From Clostridium_AD frigoriphilum (lineage in GTDB: Bacteria > Bacillota > Clostridia > Clostridiales > Clostridiaceae): a stretch of DNA of 64,000 nt. Shown here in pieces: positions 45,687-54,727 of the stretch (position 1 is the first letter of the stretch; each line of letters starts with the position of its first letter). A program made the translations under genes and the position numbers. Location of the stretch: the NCBI RefSeq assembly GCF_036541405.1, contig NZ_JAZHFS010000006.1, positions 1-64,000 on the forward strand. The letters are read 5' to 3'. The notes under the pieces were generated by a model that saw only the letters and a list, made by a program, of their open reading frames with translations, made no database searches and was not told the origin of the DNA.

Positions 45687-47086
45687 AAAAATTTAATTAT
45701 AAATTTAAATCACTAACCATGAGAATATGGACAACCTTTACAGCAATAATACTTATAATAATTTTTAGTATTTCAATCTTTTACCTTGTGGCTTTTAGAA
45801 CTATAACTGAGACAGGTATAGCTCAAGCTTTAAAAGTGTCTCATGAAGTGTCTCGTGACATTTTATTGAAAGCTAGTAAATTTAACGCTCCTAACAGATT
45901 TGATGAGCTAAGAAATCTTAAGGACAGCGATTATTACATTGTAACTAAAGATAAAAATAATAAAGCTGAAATTGTAACTATAAATAAGGCCCACGGATTA
46001 CCACCTGAAAACCCGGGTAACGTTAACTCACCTTTTAGGGCAAATGAGAAGAACCTTAAAATGTGGATGGCAAGTTACATTACACCAGGCACCCTTTATG
46101 AAAAACAAGTTAAAGAATCATACAATAATACTAAATTTATTTTCTTTATAAGTTCAATTAAATATGGGACCTCTGGAACATCATATTTAATAAGTTATGT
46201 GCCTGAAAAACAAGATAGTCGACTACTTTACATGGTACTTGGAATAGGTGTCTTATTTATAGCTATTGGTTTCCTTTGTGCTAAACTGGTTGCAAACTAC
46301 ATTTCAAAACCACTTAAGGAACTAGAAAATTATACCATTAGAATATCCCATAAAGATTGGGAAGAGCCTATCAATGTTAAAAATGAAGACGAAATTGGAA
46401 GACTAGCAAACTCTATGAATATGATGCGAAAAGAATTAAAACGTGGAGATGAAGAAGAGAAACTCTTTCTACAAAGCATATCTCACGATTTAAAAACACC
46501 AATTATGGTAATTATGAGTCATGCCGAGGCAATAATTGATGGTGTATATGTGGAATCAGTGGAGCAAAATGCGCAGATAATAAGGGATGAGGCTCTAAGG
46601 CTTGAAAAGAAAGTTAAACAAATGTTATATTTAAATACTCTTGATTATGTTTTAGAAAACAACTTTGAAAATATTGAAATTAATATGCATCGCTTACTTT
46701 ATCATATTACAAATAGATTTGAAGTAGTTAATAGTAACATACAATGGGATTTAAACATTGGAGAAGCTATTATTACTGGAAATGCGGATAAAATACAGGT
46801 TTCTATTGAAAATATATTAGATAATAGCCTTAGATATGCCAAAGAGAAAATTAGCGTAACCCTAAAAAAAGAAGGTAACTTTGTTGTAGTTGAGATCTAT
46901 AATGATGGCCCTAATATCCCTGAGGAACATCTGTCTCACATTTTTGATAATTTCTATAAAGATAAGACTGGTAAATTTGGACTTGGTCTTGCCATTTGTA
47001 AAAAAATTATAAATTATTATAATGGAGAGATAGAAGTTACAAATAGAGATATCGGTGTTAGTTTTTCAATTAGGTATCCTCTGTAA
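45683..47086 (+). CDS. Sensor histidine kinase
   Basis: At 467 residues this has a transmembrane segment near 15-37, an extracellular sensor (~40-170), a second membrane segment (~180-203), HAMP, the phosphorylation block SISHDLKTPIMVIMSHAE and an ATPase domain (NILDNSLRYAKE, FGLGLAICKKI). It partners the overlapping response regulator. The downstream glycosyltransferase gene carries the shared TCACAT element, so envelope stress sensing is likely. Confidence 0.92.
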   Translation: MKKFNYKFKSLTMRIWTTFTAIILIIIFSISIFYLVAFRTITETGIAQALKVSHEVSRDILLKASKFNAPNRFDELRNLKDSDYYIVTKDKNNKAEIVTINKAHGLPPENPGNVNSPFRANEKNLKMWMASYITPGTLYEKQVKESYNNTKFIFFISSIKYGTSGTSYLISYVPEKQDSRLLYMVLGIGVLFIAIGFLCAKLVANYISKPLKELENYTIRISHKDWEEPINVKNEDEIGRLANSMNMMRKELKRGDEEEKLFLQSISHDLKTPIMVIMSHAEAIIDGVYVESVEQNAQIIRDEALRLEKKVKQMLYLNTLDYVLENNFENIEINMHRLLYHITNRFEVVNSNIQWDLNIGEAIITGNADKIQVSIENILDNSLRYAKEKISVTLKKEGNFVVVEIYNDGPNIPEEHLSHIFDNFYKDKTGKFGLGLAICKKIINYYNGEIEVTNRDIGVSFSIRYPL

Positions 47087-47090
47087 ATAA

Positions 47091-47120
47091 AAGCAATCAG
47101 CAGTCATGTTGATTGCTTTT
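47091..47120 (+). terminator. Terminator after the first two-component system
   Basis: AAGCAATCA pairs with TGATTGCTT and is followed by TTT, just past the kinase stop. Confidence 0.75.
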
Positions 47121-47137
47121 ACTTATGTAATTTATAA

Positions 47138-47154
47138 TCACATAAAGCTCACAT
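47138..47154 (+). promoter_or_regulatory. TCACAT direct repeat upstream of the GT39 gene
   Basis: TCACATAAAGCTCACAT has two TCACAT units 11 bases apart, the spacing expected for OmpR-type regulators. It is followed by TTTGATACT and CTACTACAATTT. Almost the same block occurs at 57221-57238 upstream of the polyprenyl-phosphate glycosyltransferase gene. Confidence 0.6.
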
Positions 47155-47339
47155 AATTATTTGATACTACTACTACAATTTATGATTATAATCTTATTTA
47201 TAGAGATGTAAGTAGTCCACTTAGAAATAATATACAAACTTTATTTTAAATAAAATGGGGGGATAAAAAATATATACTAAAACTAATTATGGAAAGGCCT
47301 ATTTTACGGTTAAACCATTCTAAAAAGGAGCAAATTAAA

Positions 47340-49523
47340 ATGAAAAAAATAAAACTTACTAAAGAAAAGATTTTACTGTCATTAGTACTAATATTATCTG
47401 CAATCTTAAATTTTGCTAATATAAGCATAGAGGGTTATTCAAATCTATATTATGCTGCTGGCGTAAAAAGCATGACTATGAGTTTAAAGAATTTCTTCTT
47501 CGTATCTTTTGACCCAGCAAGCTTTGTGACCATTGATAAACCGCCTCTAGGTTTTTGGCTTCAAGCAATATCTGCTAAAATCTTTGGATATAGTGGATGG
47601 AGTATTGTTCTTCCACAGGCTCTTGCAGGAGTAATCTCGGTTTTTGTAATATACAAAATTGTTAAGAGATCTTTTGGAACTACGGCTGGTCTTCTCTCAG
47701 CCTTATTTCTTGCAACAACACCAATGTTTGTTGCAGTAAGTAGAAATAACACTTGTGATAACTTACTTGTTTTAACTCTTCTAATCGCATGTTGGTTTAT
47801 TTCTATAGCTGCTGAGAAAGGGAAATTTAAATATCTTCTAATAAGTTTAGCTATTGTAGGTGTTGGTTTTAATATAAAAATGCTTCAAGCTTATATGATT
47901 GTTCCAGCTATATACTTAGTTTATCTTTTATCAAGTGCAATTTCTCTTAAAAAGAGAATAATTCATCTTATCTGTGGAACCCTTGTATTACTTGTTGTTT
48001 CATTCTCATGGGCAATAGTTGTAGATTTAATACCTGCTGCAAACAGACCTTATGTGGGCAGTAGTACAAATAACTCAGAATTAGAACTTATAATTGGACA
48101 TAATGGACTTGAAAGACTTGGCCTTGGAAGCAGTACTACTGGAGGTGGTATTGGTAAAGCTAAAACTCAAGTTAAAATAACCGAAGGAAGTAAGACAAGC
48201 ACTACAACTACTAGTAATTCTGCTGCAAAATCTACCAGTTCAAGCGCTTCTGCTAATACAAACGCTCAAGGTGGAATGCAAGGTGGTACTCCCCCTACAG
48301 GAACTAGACCTAGTGGAATGCCAAGTGGTGCTGGACCAGGCGGAAAATCTGGCGGTGGTGGCGGTAACAGCAGTATGGGTGGTAGCGCAGTATCAAGCGT
48401 TACAAGATTGTTTGTTACTACTGGTATGTCTGATCAAATAATATGGTTATTCCCTATTGCAGTCCTTGGATTCCTCGCATCAATATTAAAAGAAAAATTC
48501 AAGCCTGCTTTTAATAACAAGAGAAAATTAGATTTACTATTATGGTCAATGTGGTTAATACCTGAATTTATATATTTCAGTTTCACAACAGGTTTATTTC
48601 ATCCTTATTATTTAACTATGCTTGCTGCACCAATTGCGGCGCTCGCAGGAATCGGAATTGTTTCTATGTGGGAACTTTACATTGAAGGCGGATGGAAATC
48701 TTGGATCTTACCAGTAACACTTATTGTAGATGGAGCACTTCAGTTATTTGTTTTATCTTACTTCTACAGTACTTCTAGTATTACTAAGATTTTAATGATA
48801 GCTTTATCTATTTTATGCAATGCATCTTCAATAATACTTATTATTCTTAAGTTAAAGAAAAATAATAATTTGAAGCTTTCGAAGATATTAGTAGGAACTG
48901 CTTTAATAGGACTACTAATAACCCCTACTGTTTGGTCTGCAACTACTTTATTTGGAGCTGAATCAGGAACATTCCCAGCTGCTGGACTAAGTTTAATTTC
49001 TAGCAGTAAAAGTGAAAATGCAGGTATGGGTATGGGTTCTTTAAGTGATTCTAGTAATGATAAGTTAACAAAATTCTTACTAGCTAATAAAACAACTGAA
49101 AAATATATCCTTGTAACTTCGTCTACTAACGGTATTGCATCAGATATAATAATTAAAACTGGCGAATCTGTAATGACTTGGGGCTTCTTTGGAACTGATA
49201 AAGCAATAACACTTGCTCAGTTTAAAGCACTAGTTAAAAGTGGAGGAGTTAGATATGTAATGATTGGAGGCCAAGGTGGCGGTGGTGGCTCAACTAGCGA
49301 TATTATGACATGGGCTAAAAAGGCTGGCACACTAGTTGCAGAAAGTAAATGGAAAGATACCACAACTACTAAGGCAGCAACAGCTACTACTAAAACAGCA
49401 ACTGCAACTAGCAAAACTGCAGTAACAACTACTACAAAAACTGCAAATTCAATGACTCAAAAATTTGGAGGTCAAACATCTCAAGCATTATATGATTTAA
49501 AAGGTGCTGATACTACAAAATAA
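47340..49523 (+). CDS. GT39-type membrane glycosyltransferase with low-complexity loops
   Basis: This 727-residue multi-pass protein resembles YkcB/ArnT-PMT enzymes, which transfer a sugar from polyprenyl phosphate to an acceptor outside the membrane. Early family marks are EGYSNLYYAAGVKSM and TIDKPPLGFWLQA. An inserted Ser/Thr/Gly-rich loop spans about 285-360 and a Thr/Ala/Lys tail ends the protein. The start is ATG 47340, nine bases after AAAGGAG. The GT2 at 57337 could make its lipid-linked donor; both carry the same promoter element. Confidence 0.88.
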   Translation: MKKIKLTKEKILLSLVLILSAILNFANISIEGYSNLYYAAGVKSMTMSLKNFFFVSFDPASFVTIDKPPLGFWLQAISAKIFGYSGWSIVLPQALAGVISVFVIYKIVKRSFGTTAGLLSALFLATTPMFVAVSRNNTCDNLLVLTLLIACWFISIAAEKGKFKYLLISLAIVGVGFNIKMLQAYMIVPAIYLVYLLSSAISLKKRIIHLICGTLVLLVVSFSWAIVVDLIPAANRPYVGSSTNNSELELIIGHNGLERLGLGSSTTGGGIGKAKTQVKITEGSKTSTTTTSNSAAKSTSSSASANTNAQGGMQGGTPPTGTRPSGMPSGAGPGGKSGGGGGNSSMGGSAVSSVTRLFVTTGMSDQIIWLFPIAVLGFLASILKEKFKPAFNNKRKLDLLLWSMWLIPEFIYFSFTTGLFHPYYLTMLAAPIAALAGIGIVSMWELYIEGGWKSWILPVTLIVDGALQLFVLSYFYSTSSITKILMIALSILCNASSIILIILKLKKNNNLKLSKILVGTALIGLLITPTVWSATTLFGAESGTFPAAGLSLISSSKSENAGMGMGSLSDSSNDKLTKFLLANKTTEKYILVTSSTNGIASDIIIKTGESVMTWGFFGTDKAITLAQFKALVKSGGVRYVMIGGQGGGGGSTSDIMTWAKKAGTLVAESKWKDTTTTKAATATTKTATATSKTAVTTTTKTANSMTQKFGGQTSQALYDLKGADTTK

Positions 49524-49549
49524 TATTAATTATAATTAACCTTATTTTA

Positions 49550-49589
49550 AAAAGCAGATTCTGTATGAAAACATATAGAATCTGCTTTT
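49550..49589 (+). terminator. Terminator after the GT39 gene
   Basis: AAAAGCAGATTCTGTAT pairs with ATATAGAATCTGCTTTT. It lies about 27 bases past the stop. Confidence 0.8.
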
Positions 49590-49630
49590 ACTAAACAATT
49601 TAAAGGAGCAAGAAAGATGAGGGTACATCA

Positions 49631-49897
49631 ATGAAAATAAAAAAGAATTTATCAATCTTAGTCTTAGCACTTATAATAACTCTTTCTGGGATGATGGGAA
49701 CCTTTGTATATGCATACAAATATACCACAAGCCATGCAACAAGTAGTAGTTTCCCTCAAGGTGGAGCCGGTAAAATGCCACAAGGTAATTTTGGCAAAAA
49801 AGGTGGTACAAGACCTCAAGGTGATTTTAAAAATAAAAGTGGTACTAAACCTAATGGAAATCCTCCAAGTGGAGATTCCCAAAAATCAGTAAAATAA
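49631..49897 (+). CDS. Small Gly/Pro-rich protein with one membrane segment
   Basis: At 88 residues this has one hydrophobic N-terminal helix (about 7-28) and then a Gly/Pro/Lys-rich extracytoplasmic tail with repeated PQG units (SFPQGGAGKMPQGNFGKKGG). It lies 17 bases upstream of a glycosyltransferase gene. It resembles the low-complexity loop of the GT39 protein, so it may be a partner or acceptor. I recognise no family. An upstream ATG at 49618 stops after five codons. Confidence 0.65.
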   Translation: MKIKKNLSILVLALIITLSGMMGTFVYAYKYTTSHATSSSFPQGGAGKMPQGNFGKKGGTRPQGDFKNKSGTKPNGNPPSGDSQKSVK

Positions 49898-49913
49898 GTT
49901 CAGGAGGATATTT

Positions 49914-51059
49914 ATGGATAACAAGAAAGAATTTCTTAAAAAGTTTCTTATATTAGCGTGTATTATATGGCTGGCGTTAATTGTTAGAATTCATGGCTTG
50001 CCATTTACAAGTGGTGACTATACTGCCTTTGTAAGCCGATGGTTTGATACTATAAAAACGGGTGGTGGCTTTAGCGCTTTAAAAACCTCACTTGGTGATT
50101 ACGCCCCCCCATACCTATACTTATTAACACTAGGCACATATACAAGCATAAATAAGTTATTCTATGTAAAAATGATAACTTTTGTTTTTGAAATAATGGC
50201 TGCTTTTTTCGTTATGAAAATTGTTAATATTTCATATAGAAATGAAAAAGCTGGCTATCTAGCTTTTGGACTTTTGCTCTTCATTCCTACAGTTATATTT
50301 AATGGATCTGTATGGGCTCAATGCGATATAATATTTACTTCCTTTGTCATTGGTTCTATATATTATATTTTACGTGAAAAGCCAATCACATCATTAATAT
50401 TTTATGGGATTGCATTATCTTTTAAACTCCAAGCGATATTTTTACTACCATTGTTTGGTATCTTATTAATTAAGAATAGGATTAAAATATATCATTTACT
50501 GCTTTTACCTATGTCCTACTTGGCTCTAAGCATACCTAGTGTAATTGTGGGTAGACCTTTAAAAGATATTTTGCTCACTTATGTTAACCAATCTAGTGAA
50601 TATAAAAACTTAACATATAACGCTCCCTCAATGTATCAATGGTTCACTAGTAATATCTTTAGCAATACAACCCTTATAGGTAATATTGGAATTGTATTTA
50701 CACTTTTGGTTGTTCTTATCATATTTTATGTAAGTATTAAATATATAAAAATTGTTAAATATGATAATATTATAGAATTGTCCCTGTTGTTTGTTATAAT
50801 TATTCCATTTTTGTTACCAAGAATGCATGAGAGATATTTCTTTATGGCAGATATAATTTCACTACTATATGCCTTTTGCTTCCCAAAGAAATTTTATATA
50901 GCCATATTAATGCCTTTTGTTTCATTAGTATGTTATCTACCTTTTTTATATAACACATCAACCAATTTTATAATCATAGCTTCTGTAGTATTATTTATAG
51001 TTATAATCGATTTGCTTTACTCATTTAGAACTCATTTACTTAATGAGCAAAGTAATTAA
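49914..51059 (+). CDS. Membrane mannosyltransferase-like protein
   Basis: This 381-residue protein has about nine membrane segments. The first external loop holds SGDYTAFVSRWFDTIK, with an aspartate as in GT-C enzymes. Later PRMHERYFF matches a conserved loop of GT39/GT87-like mannosyltransferases. It probably uses a polyprenyl-linked sugar for surface glycosylation. It is in one transcription unit with the small Gly/Pro-rich protein, and a strong terminator follows. Confidence 0.8.
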   Translation: MDNKKEFLKKFLILACIIWLALIVRIHGLPFTSGDYTAFVSRWFDTIKTGGGFSALKTSLGDYAPPYLYLLTLGTYTSINKLFYVKMITFVFEIMAAFFVMKIVNISYRNEKAGYLAFGLLLFIPTVIFNGSVWAQCDIIFTSFVIGSIYYILREKPITSLIFYGIALSFKLQAIFLLPLFGILLIKNRIKIYHLLLLPMSYLALSIPSVIVGRPLKDILLTYVNQSSEYKNLTYNAPSMYQWFTSNIFSNTTLIGNIGIVFTLLVVLIIFYVSIKYIKIVKYDNIIELSLLFVIIIPFLLPRMHERYFFMADIISLLYAFCFPKKFYIAILMPFVSLVCYLPFLYNTSTNFIIIASVVLFIVIIDLLYSFRTHLLNEQSN

Positions 51060-51067
51060 CAATAAAA

Positions 51068-51115
51068 GATGAATAATGTAGTAGTGATATACGCTACTAC
51101 ATTATTCATCTTTTT
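51068..51115. terminator. Terminator between converging genes
   Basis: GATGAATAATGTAGTAG pairs perfectly with CTACTACATTATTCATC and is followed by TTTTTAT. It serves the mannosyltransferase gene and possibly the converging kinase gene. Confidence 0.85.
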
Positions 51116-51166
51116 ATATAAAAATGTATTTTATTAGACTTATCCAATAATGTAATCTATTTCAAG

Positions 51167-52603
51167 TTATAATATTGGTAATTCAATTACGAACAAGGCT
51201 CCTAATTCTGAATTTTGAGCAGTAATTTTGCCATTGTGCTTTTCAACTATATTTTTACTAATAGATAATCCTAATCCAAAATTCCCCTTCTTGCCCTTGT
51301 AAAAACTTTCAAATATATTAGGAAGTTCCTTATTATCAATTCCAGGACCATCATCGCCTATTATAATTTCAACCTTGTTATTTACTATTTTTAGTGTGAC
51401 AGTTACAACTCTATTTGCATATCTTATACAATTGCTAATTATATTACCAATCGCACGAGAGAGTTTATCCTCGTCACCAATAAGCATGCTACCTTTCCTT
51501 ATAACATTATTAGTAATCACTATATTGTTTTTATTTGCAATTACCTCCATTCGTCTAATACAACTACTTATTAATTCATTGATATCTATACTATTAGAAT
51601 AATAATGTTCTTCTATGGCATCAAGGCGAGATAAATATAACAAATCTTCTACCAAATGTGTCATACGTTTACTTTCATTAACAATCACATCAGCAGCAAT
51701 TTTCTTATCCACAACATCATACTTTATACCCTCTGCATAGCTTTGAATTGACATAAGCGGGTTTCTAAATTCATGTGATGCATTCTGAAGAAAAGTTTTT
51801 TGAGCTTTATCATAGACTTCAAGTTTTTCTGACATAATATTTATATTAACTACGAATTCTTTTAATTCATCATATATAGGCATTTCAACAATACTTCCAA
51901 AATTTCTCTCTGCTATGTTGCTTATATACTCGTTAAGTAAAGAAAAAGGATCTGATATCTTTTTTGATAAACGAGAAGAGAATATTCCAATTACAATGGC
52001 TGAAAAAATAAGAATAATAAAAAGAATTAAGTTAATTCCAAGTTGTAATTGATTTATTTTTTCAAGGCTTGAATATATAATTATCCAACCAAGTCCAAAA
52101 GAATTTTTATTAAATACGGGTTTTATGATTGCTATATACTTAGTTCCCAATAAATTAAGGTTTAAATATCTTTCCGAACTAAAAGTTTTAGATTTATTAA
52201 CCTCATTTTTAAATTGACTCATAAGTTCTTTGGAAATGTCAGATGAGTTTTCCTGAAATGGCGTAATTCTATTTTTGTTTTTATCAAGTAGAATAACATT
52301 CGCATTCAATACACTTATAGGTTCCTTTAGCGAATGGTCAATCATTGAATAATATTTAAAAAGGCCATTATCATTTTTGGGCCTTGGAGGTGGCATTCGC
52401 TCAGGTCCTGGAAAAAAATCTGGTCCATGTTCAAGTGCTGTATCCTCGGTACCTGATGCAATCTTATTTAGCTGTCTCAAAATGTCCTTTTTAAAATACA
52501 TTCGTACAGCCACATTAAATATTATAGTAGTTAATGTAATTAACATAACAATTACAATAATGTTATATTTAAATATTTTCCATTTTATTGTGTTCCTATT
52601 CAT
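51167..52603 (-). CDS. Sensor histidine kinase, second system
   Basis: At 478 residues this has two membrane segments (about 12-34 and 188-208), an extracellular domain with a proline-rich start (PDFFPGPERMPPPRPK), HAMP, the phosphorylation block ASHEFRNPLMSIQSYAEG and an ATPase domain (FGLGLSISKNIVEKHNG). Its ATG overlaps the end of the response-regulator gene by eight bases. The signal is unknown. Confidence 0.92.
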   Translation of the reverse strand: MNRNTIKWKIFKYNIIVIVMLITLTTIIFNVAVRMYFKKDILRQLNKIASGTEDTALEHGPDFFPGPERMPPPRPKNDNGLFKYYSMIDHSLKEPISVLNANVILLDKNKNRITPFQENSSDISKELMSQFKNEVNKSKTFSSERYLNLNLLGTKYIAIIKPVFNKNSFGLGWIIIYSSLEKINQLQLGINLILFIILIFSAIVIGIFSSRLSKKISDPFSLLNEYISNIAERNFGSIVEMPIYDELKEFVVNINIMSEKLEVYDKAQKTFLQNASHEFRNPLMSIQSYAEGIKYDVVDKKIAADVIVNESKRMTHLVEDLLYLSRLDAIEEHYYSNSIDINELISSCIRRMEVIANKNNIVITNNVIRKGSMLIGDEDKLSRAIGNIISNCIRYANRVVTVTLKIVNNKVEIIIGDDGPGIDNKELPNIFESFYKGKKGNFGLGLSISKNIVEKHNGKITAQNSELGALFVIELPIL

Positions 52604-53303
52604 AATAGCCTTCCTTGTCCTTTATGGTGAACCCAAATCCCCATATTGTATCTATTTTAAGAATTGACCCAGCATCTATTAACTTTTTTCTGATTCTTTT
52701 TATCATATCGTCAGTAGCACGGGTCTCCACTTCATTTTCAAAGCCCCAAATTTTATCTAATAATTCACTACGGCTAACTGCTCTGTTTTTATTATTTGCA
52801 AGATAATAAAGCAAAGATAACTCCATTCCTGTAAGGCCTATTACCTTATCTTTAATCTCCGCTTGTTTAGTATCAAGATTTATTATAACATCCTGGATCT
52901 TAATAATTCTATTCCCACTAATATGTTTTGTATCCAATTTTATTCTTCTAAAAATGCTATTAACCCTAGCAATAAGTTCCAGTGGGCTAAAAGGTTTGGT
53001 AAGATAGTCGTCACACCCTAACGTAAGGCCTGCTATCTTATCAGGCTCTGTGTCTTTTGCAGATACAATTATTATTGGTACAGAACTAATAGGTCTAATT
53101 TGCGAGCAAAGAGAGTAACCATCTATTTCAGGCATCATGATATCTATTATAAGCATGTCCGCCTGCCTTTCATTGAAAGCTTCAAGAATGGCACGCCCAT
53201 CTTTAAATATTTCTACTTCAAAACCAGCTTTAACAAGAAATGATTTTATAATATTACAAATATTTATTTCATCATCAGCAATATATATCAGCTTTTTATT
53301 CAT
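52596..53303 (-). CDS. OmpR-family response regulator, second system
   Basis: This 235-residue protein has a receiver domain (LIIDIMMPEIDG phospho-site, DYLTKPFSP) and a winged helix domain ending TIWGFGFTI. It is transcribed with the kinase and divergently from the repeat-protein gene at 53484. The direct repeat at 53380-53401 is a plausible binding site. Confidence 0.92.
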   Translation of the reverse strand: MNKKLIYIADDEINICNIIKSFLVKAGFEVEIFKDGRAILEAFNERQADMLIIDIMMPEIDGYSLCSQIRPISSVPIIIVSAKDTEPDKIAGLTLGCDDYLTKPFSPLELIARVNSIFRRIKLDTKHISGNRIIKIQDVIINLDTKQAEIKDKVIGLTGMELSLLYYLANNKNRAVSRSELLDKIWGFENEVETRATDDMIKRIRKKLIDAGSILKIDTIWGFGFTIKDKEGYYE

Positions 53304-53379
53304 GAATTTAGTTCACCTCAATTTATATTTTACCATATGTATACAAGAATGTTATTTTAAATTAATTTTCGTTTATATT

Positions 53380-53401
53380 TGCCACAGTATTGCCACAGTA
53401 T
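53380..53401. promoter_or_regulatory. Two tandem TGCCACAGTAT units in a divergent gap
   Basis: TGCCACAGTAT occurs twice head to tail with an 11-base period, one helical turn, as for OmpR-type binding. It lies between the response-regulator gene (52596-53303) and the repeat-protein gene (53484), so it may control one or both. Confidence 0.5.
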
Positions 53402-53483
53402 TTGACTATACTAAAACGTGTAATGTTACGATAATAGTACTAGGGGAATAAATTCAGACAAGCATATTAAAGGAGAGATAAAT

Positions 53484-54143
53484 ATGAATACAATAAGCTC
53501 TAGTCAAAATACAATAAGTGCATATGCCCAAAACGAAAAAATACTTAAAGCTTTAGCAACCGCTAAAATTGAAGCTCAAAAAAAAGAAACGCAAAATGAC
53601 TCAATTAAAATTAGTCAACAAGCACTTCAAGCCCTTGGTACAACCTCTAATGTCACAACAAATACACCTACTAATCCTTTGGATTCTTTAGTAATTGCTG
53701 GAACAATCACCCTGGATCAATCGAATGCAATACAAAGCGCTTTTAAATCAACAGGTGCGGCTATTAAGTCTTCTGGTGTTTATGGTAGCAAACCTGTGAA
53801 CCCATTAGATAGTTTGGTATCTGCAGGTACTATTACACAGGACCAAGCAACATCAGTTAAAGATGCCTTTGAATCCTCACTTAATGCGACCAGAACCCAA
53901 AATAACCCAGTTACATCGACTTTAGATACTTTAGTATCTTCTGGAACAATTACTCAGACTCAAGAAGATGCCATACTTAAAGCATTAGAAGATTCTATGA
54001 AAGCAAATAAAACGAATTCTGCTAACTATAATAAAACATCAACAAATCCATTAGATAGTTTAGTATCTAATGGTACAATTTCTCAGGACCAAGAAACAAC
54101 AATCGAAGGTGCTTTTGAGAATGCTTTTGAAAATGCAATGTAA
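53484..54143 (+). CDS. Four-repeat protein of unknown function
   Basis: At 219 residues this has four copies of a ~28-residue unit with the pattern NPLDSLVSAGTITQDQ followed by a helix such as AFESSL, separated by Ser/Thr/Asn-rich linkers. The unit recalls helical DUF2680-like repeats seen in clostridial surface proteins. No signal peptide or anchor is visible, and the N-terminus is Ser/Gln-rich. It has a strong AGGAGAG site. It is followed by a FlxA-like gene with similar composition. Confidence 0.7.
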   Translation: MNTISSSQNTISAYAQNEKILKALATAKIEAQKKETQNDSIKISQQALQALGTTSNVTTNTPTNPLDSLVIAGTITLDQSNAIQSAFKSTGAAIKSSGVYGSKPVNPLDSLVSAGTITQDQATSVKDAFESSLNATRTQNNPVTSTLDTLVSSGTITQTQEDAILKALEDSMKANKTNSANYNKTSTNPLDSLVSNGTISQDQETTIEGAFENAFENAM

Positions 54144-54189
54144 CAAATATATTCACAATAAAATCATAATATAATTACGGAGGGAAAAT

Positions 54190-54552
54190 ATGAGTATTTC
54201 ATTAGTTTCATCAACATCAACATCAACATCAACTGCGACAACAAGTAGTACAAGTAGTAGCAGTGATGTAAGTTCACTTAAATCACAACTAACGTCTCTT
54301 AATTCTCAGTTAAATGCAATTAGTTCGAGCAAGGATGATGAGAAAACAAAAACGGCAAAAGCTTCGGTTATTGAAGCTAAAATACAACAAGTTCAAGCAC
54401 AAATTGCTCAAAAGCAATCTGGCAAAACAGATCAAACATCAAGTGCAGAGCAAACATCAAAGACTAGCGATAGTAGTTTAGACCTTTTGAAAAGTACTTC
54501 AACAAAATCCTCTAAATCTACTAGTAATAACATACTTGATGTTTATGCTTAA
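54190..54552 (+). CDS. FlxA-like coiled-coil protein
   Basis: This 120-residue protein has a Ser/Thr-rich start, a coiled-coil centre (about 30-78, SLKSQLTSLNSQLNAISS and IEAKIQQVQAQIAQKQ) and a Ser/Thr/Lys-rich end. It fits the FlxA-like family, whose role is unclear. It has a GGAGGG ribosome site and lies 46 bases after the four-repeat gene; both are probably co-transcribed. Confidence 0.65.
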   Translation: MSISLVSSTSTSTSTATTSSTSSSSDVSSLKSQLTSLNSQLNAISSSKDDEKTKTAKASVIEAKIQQVQAQIAQKQSGKTDQTSSAEQTSKTSDSSLDLLKSTSTKSSKSTSNNILDVYA

Positions 54553-54573
54553 TAAACATATTCTCAAATGTAA

Positions 54574-54603
54574 AAACAGCCAACAATTTGTTGGTTGTTT
54601 TTT
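54574..54603 (+). terminator. Terminator after the FlxA-like gene
   Basis: AACAGCCAACAA pairs with TTGTTGGTTGTT and is followed by TTTTCTTTTT. Confidence 0.82.
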
Positions 54604-54727
54604 CTTTTTGAGATTACGCTCAACATGTTAAGAGTAATGTATTACGAGCAATGCTATGTCACCGCTAATTATTTATAATCATATAATGAAATGTATTATA
54701 ACTAATTGTTTAATTGGAGGTTTTTAC

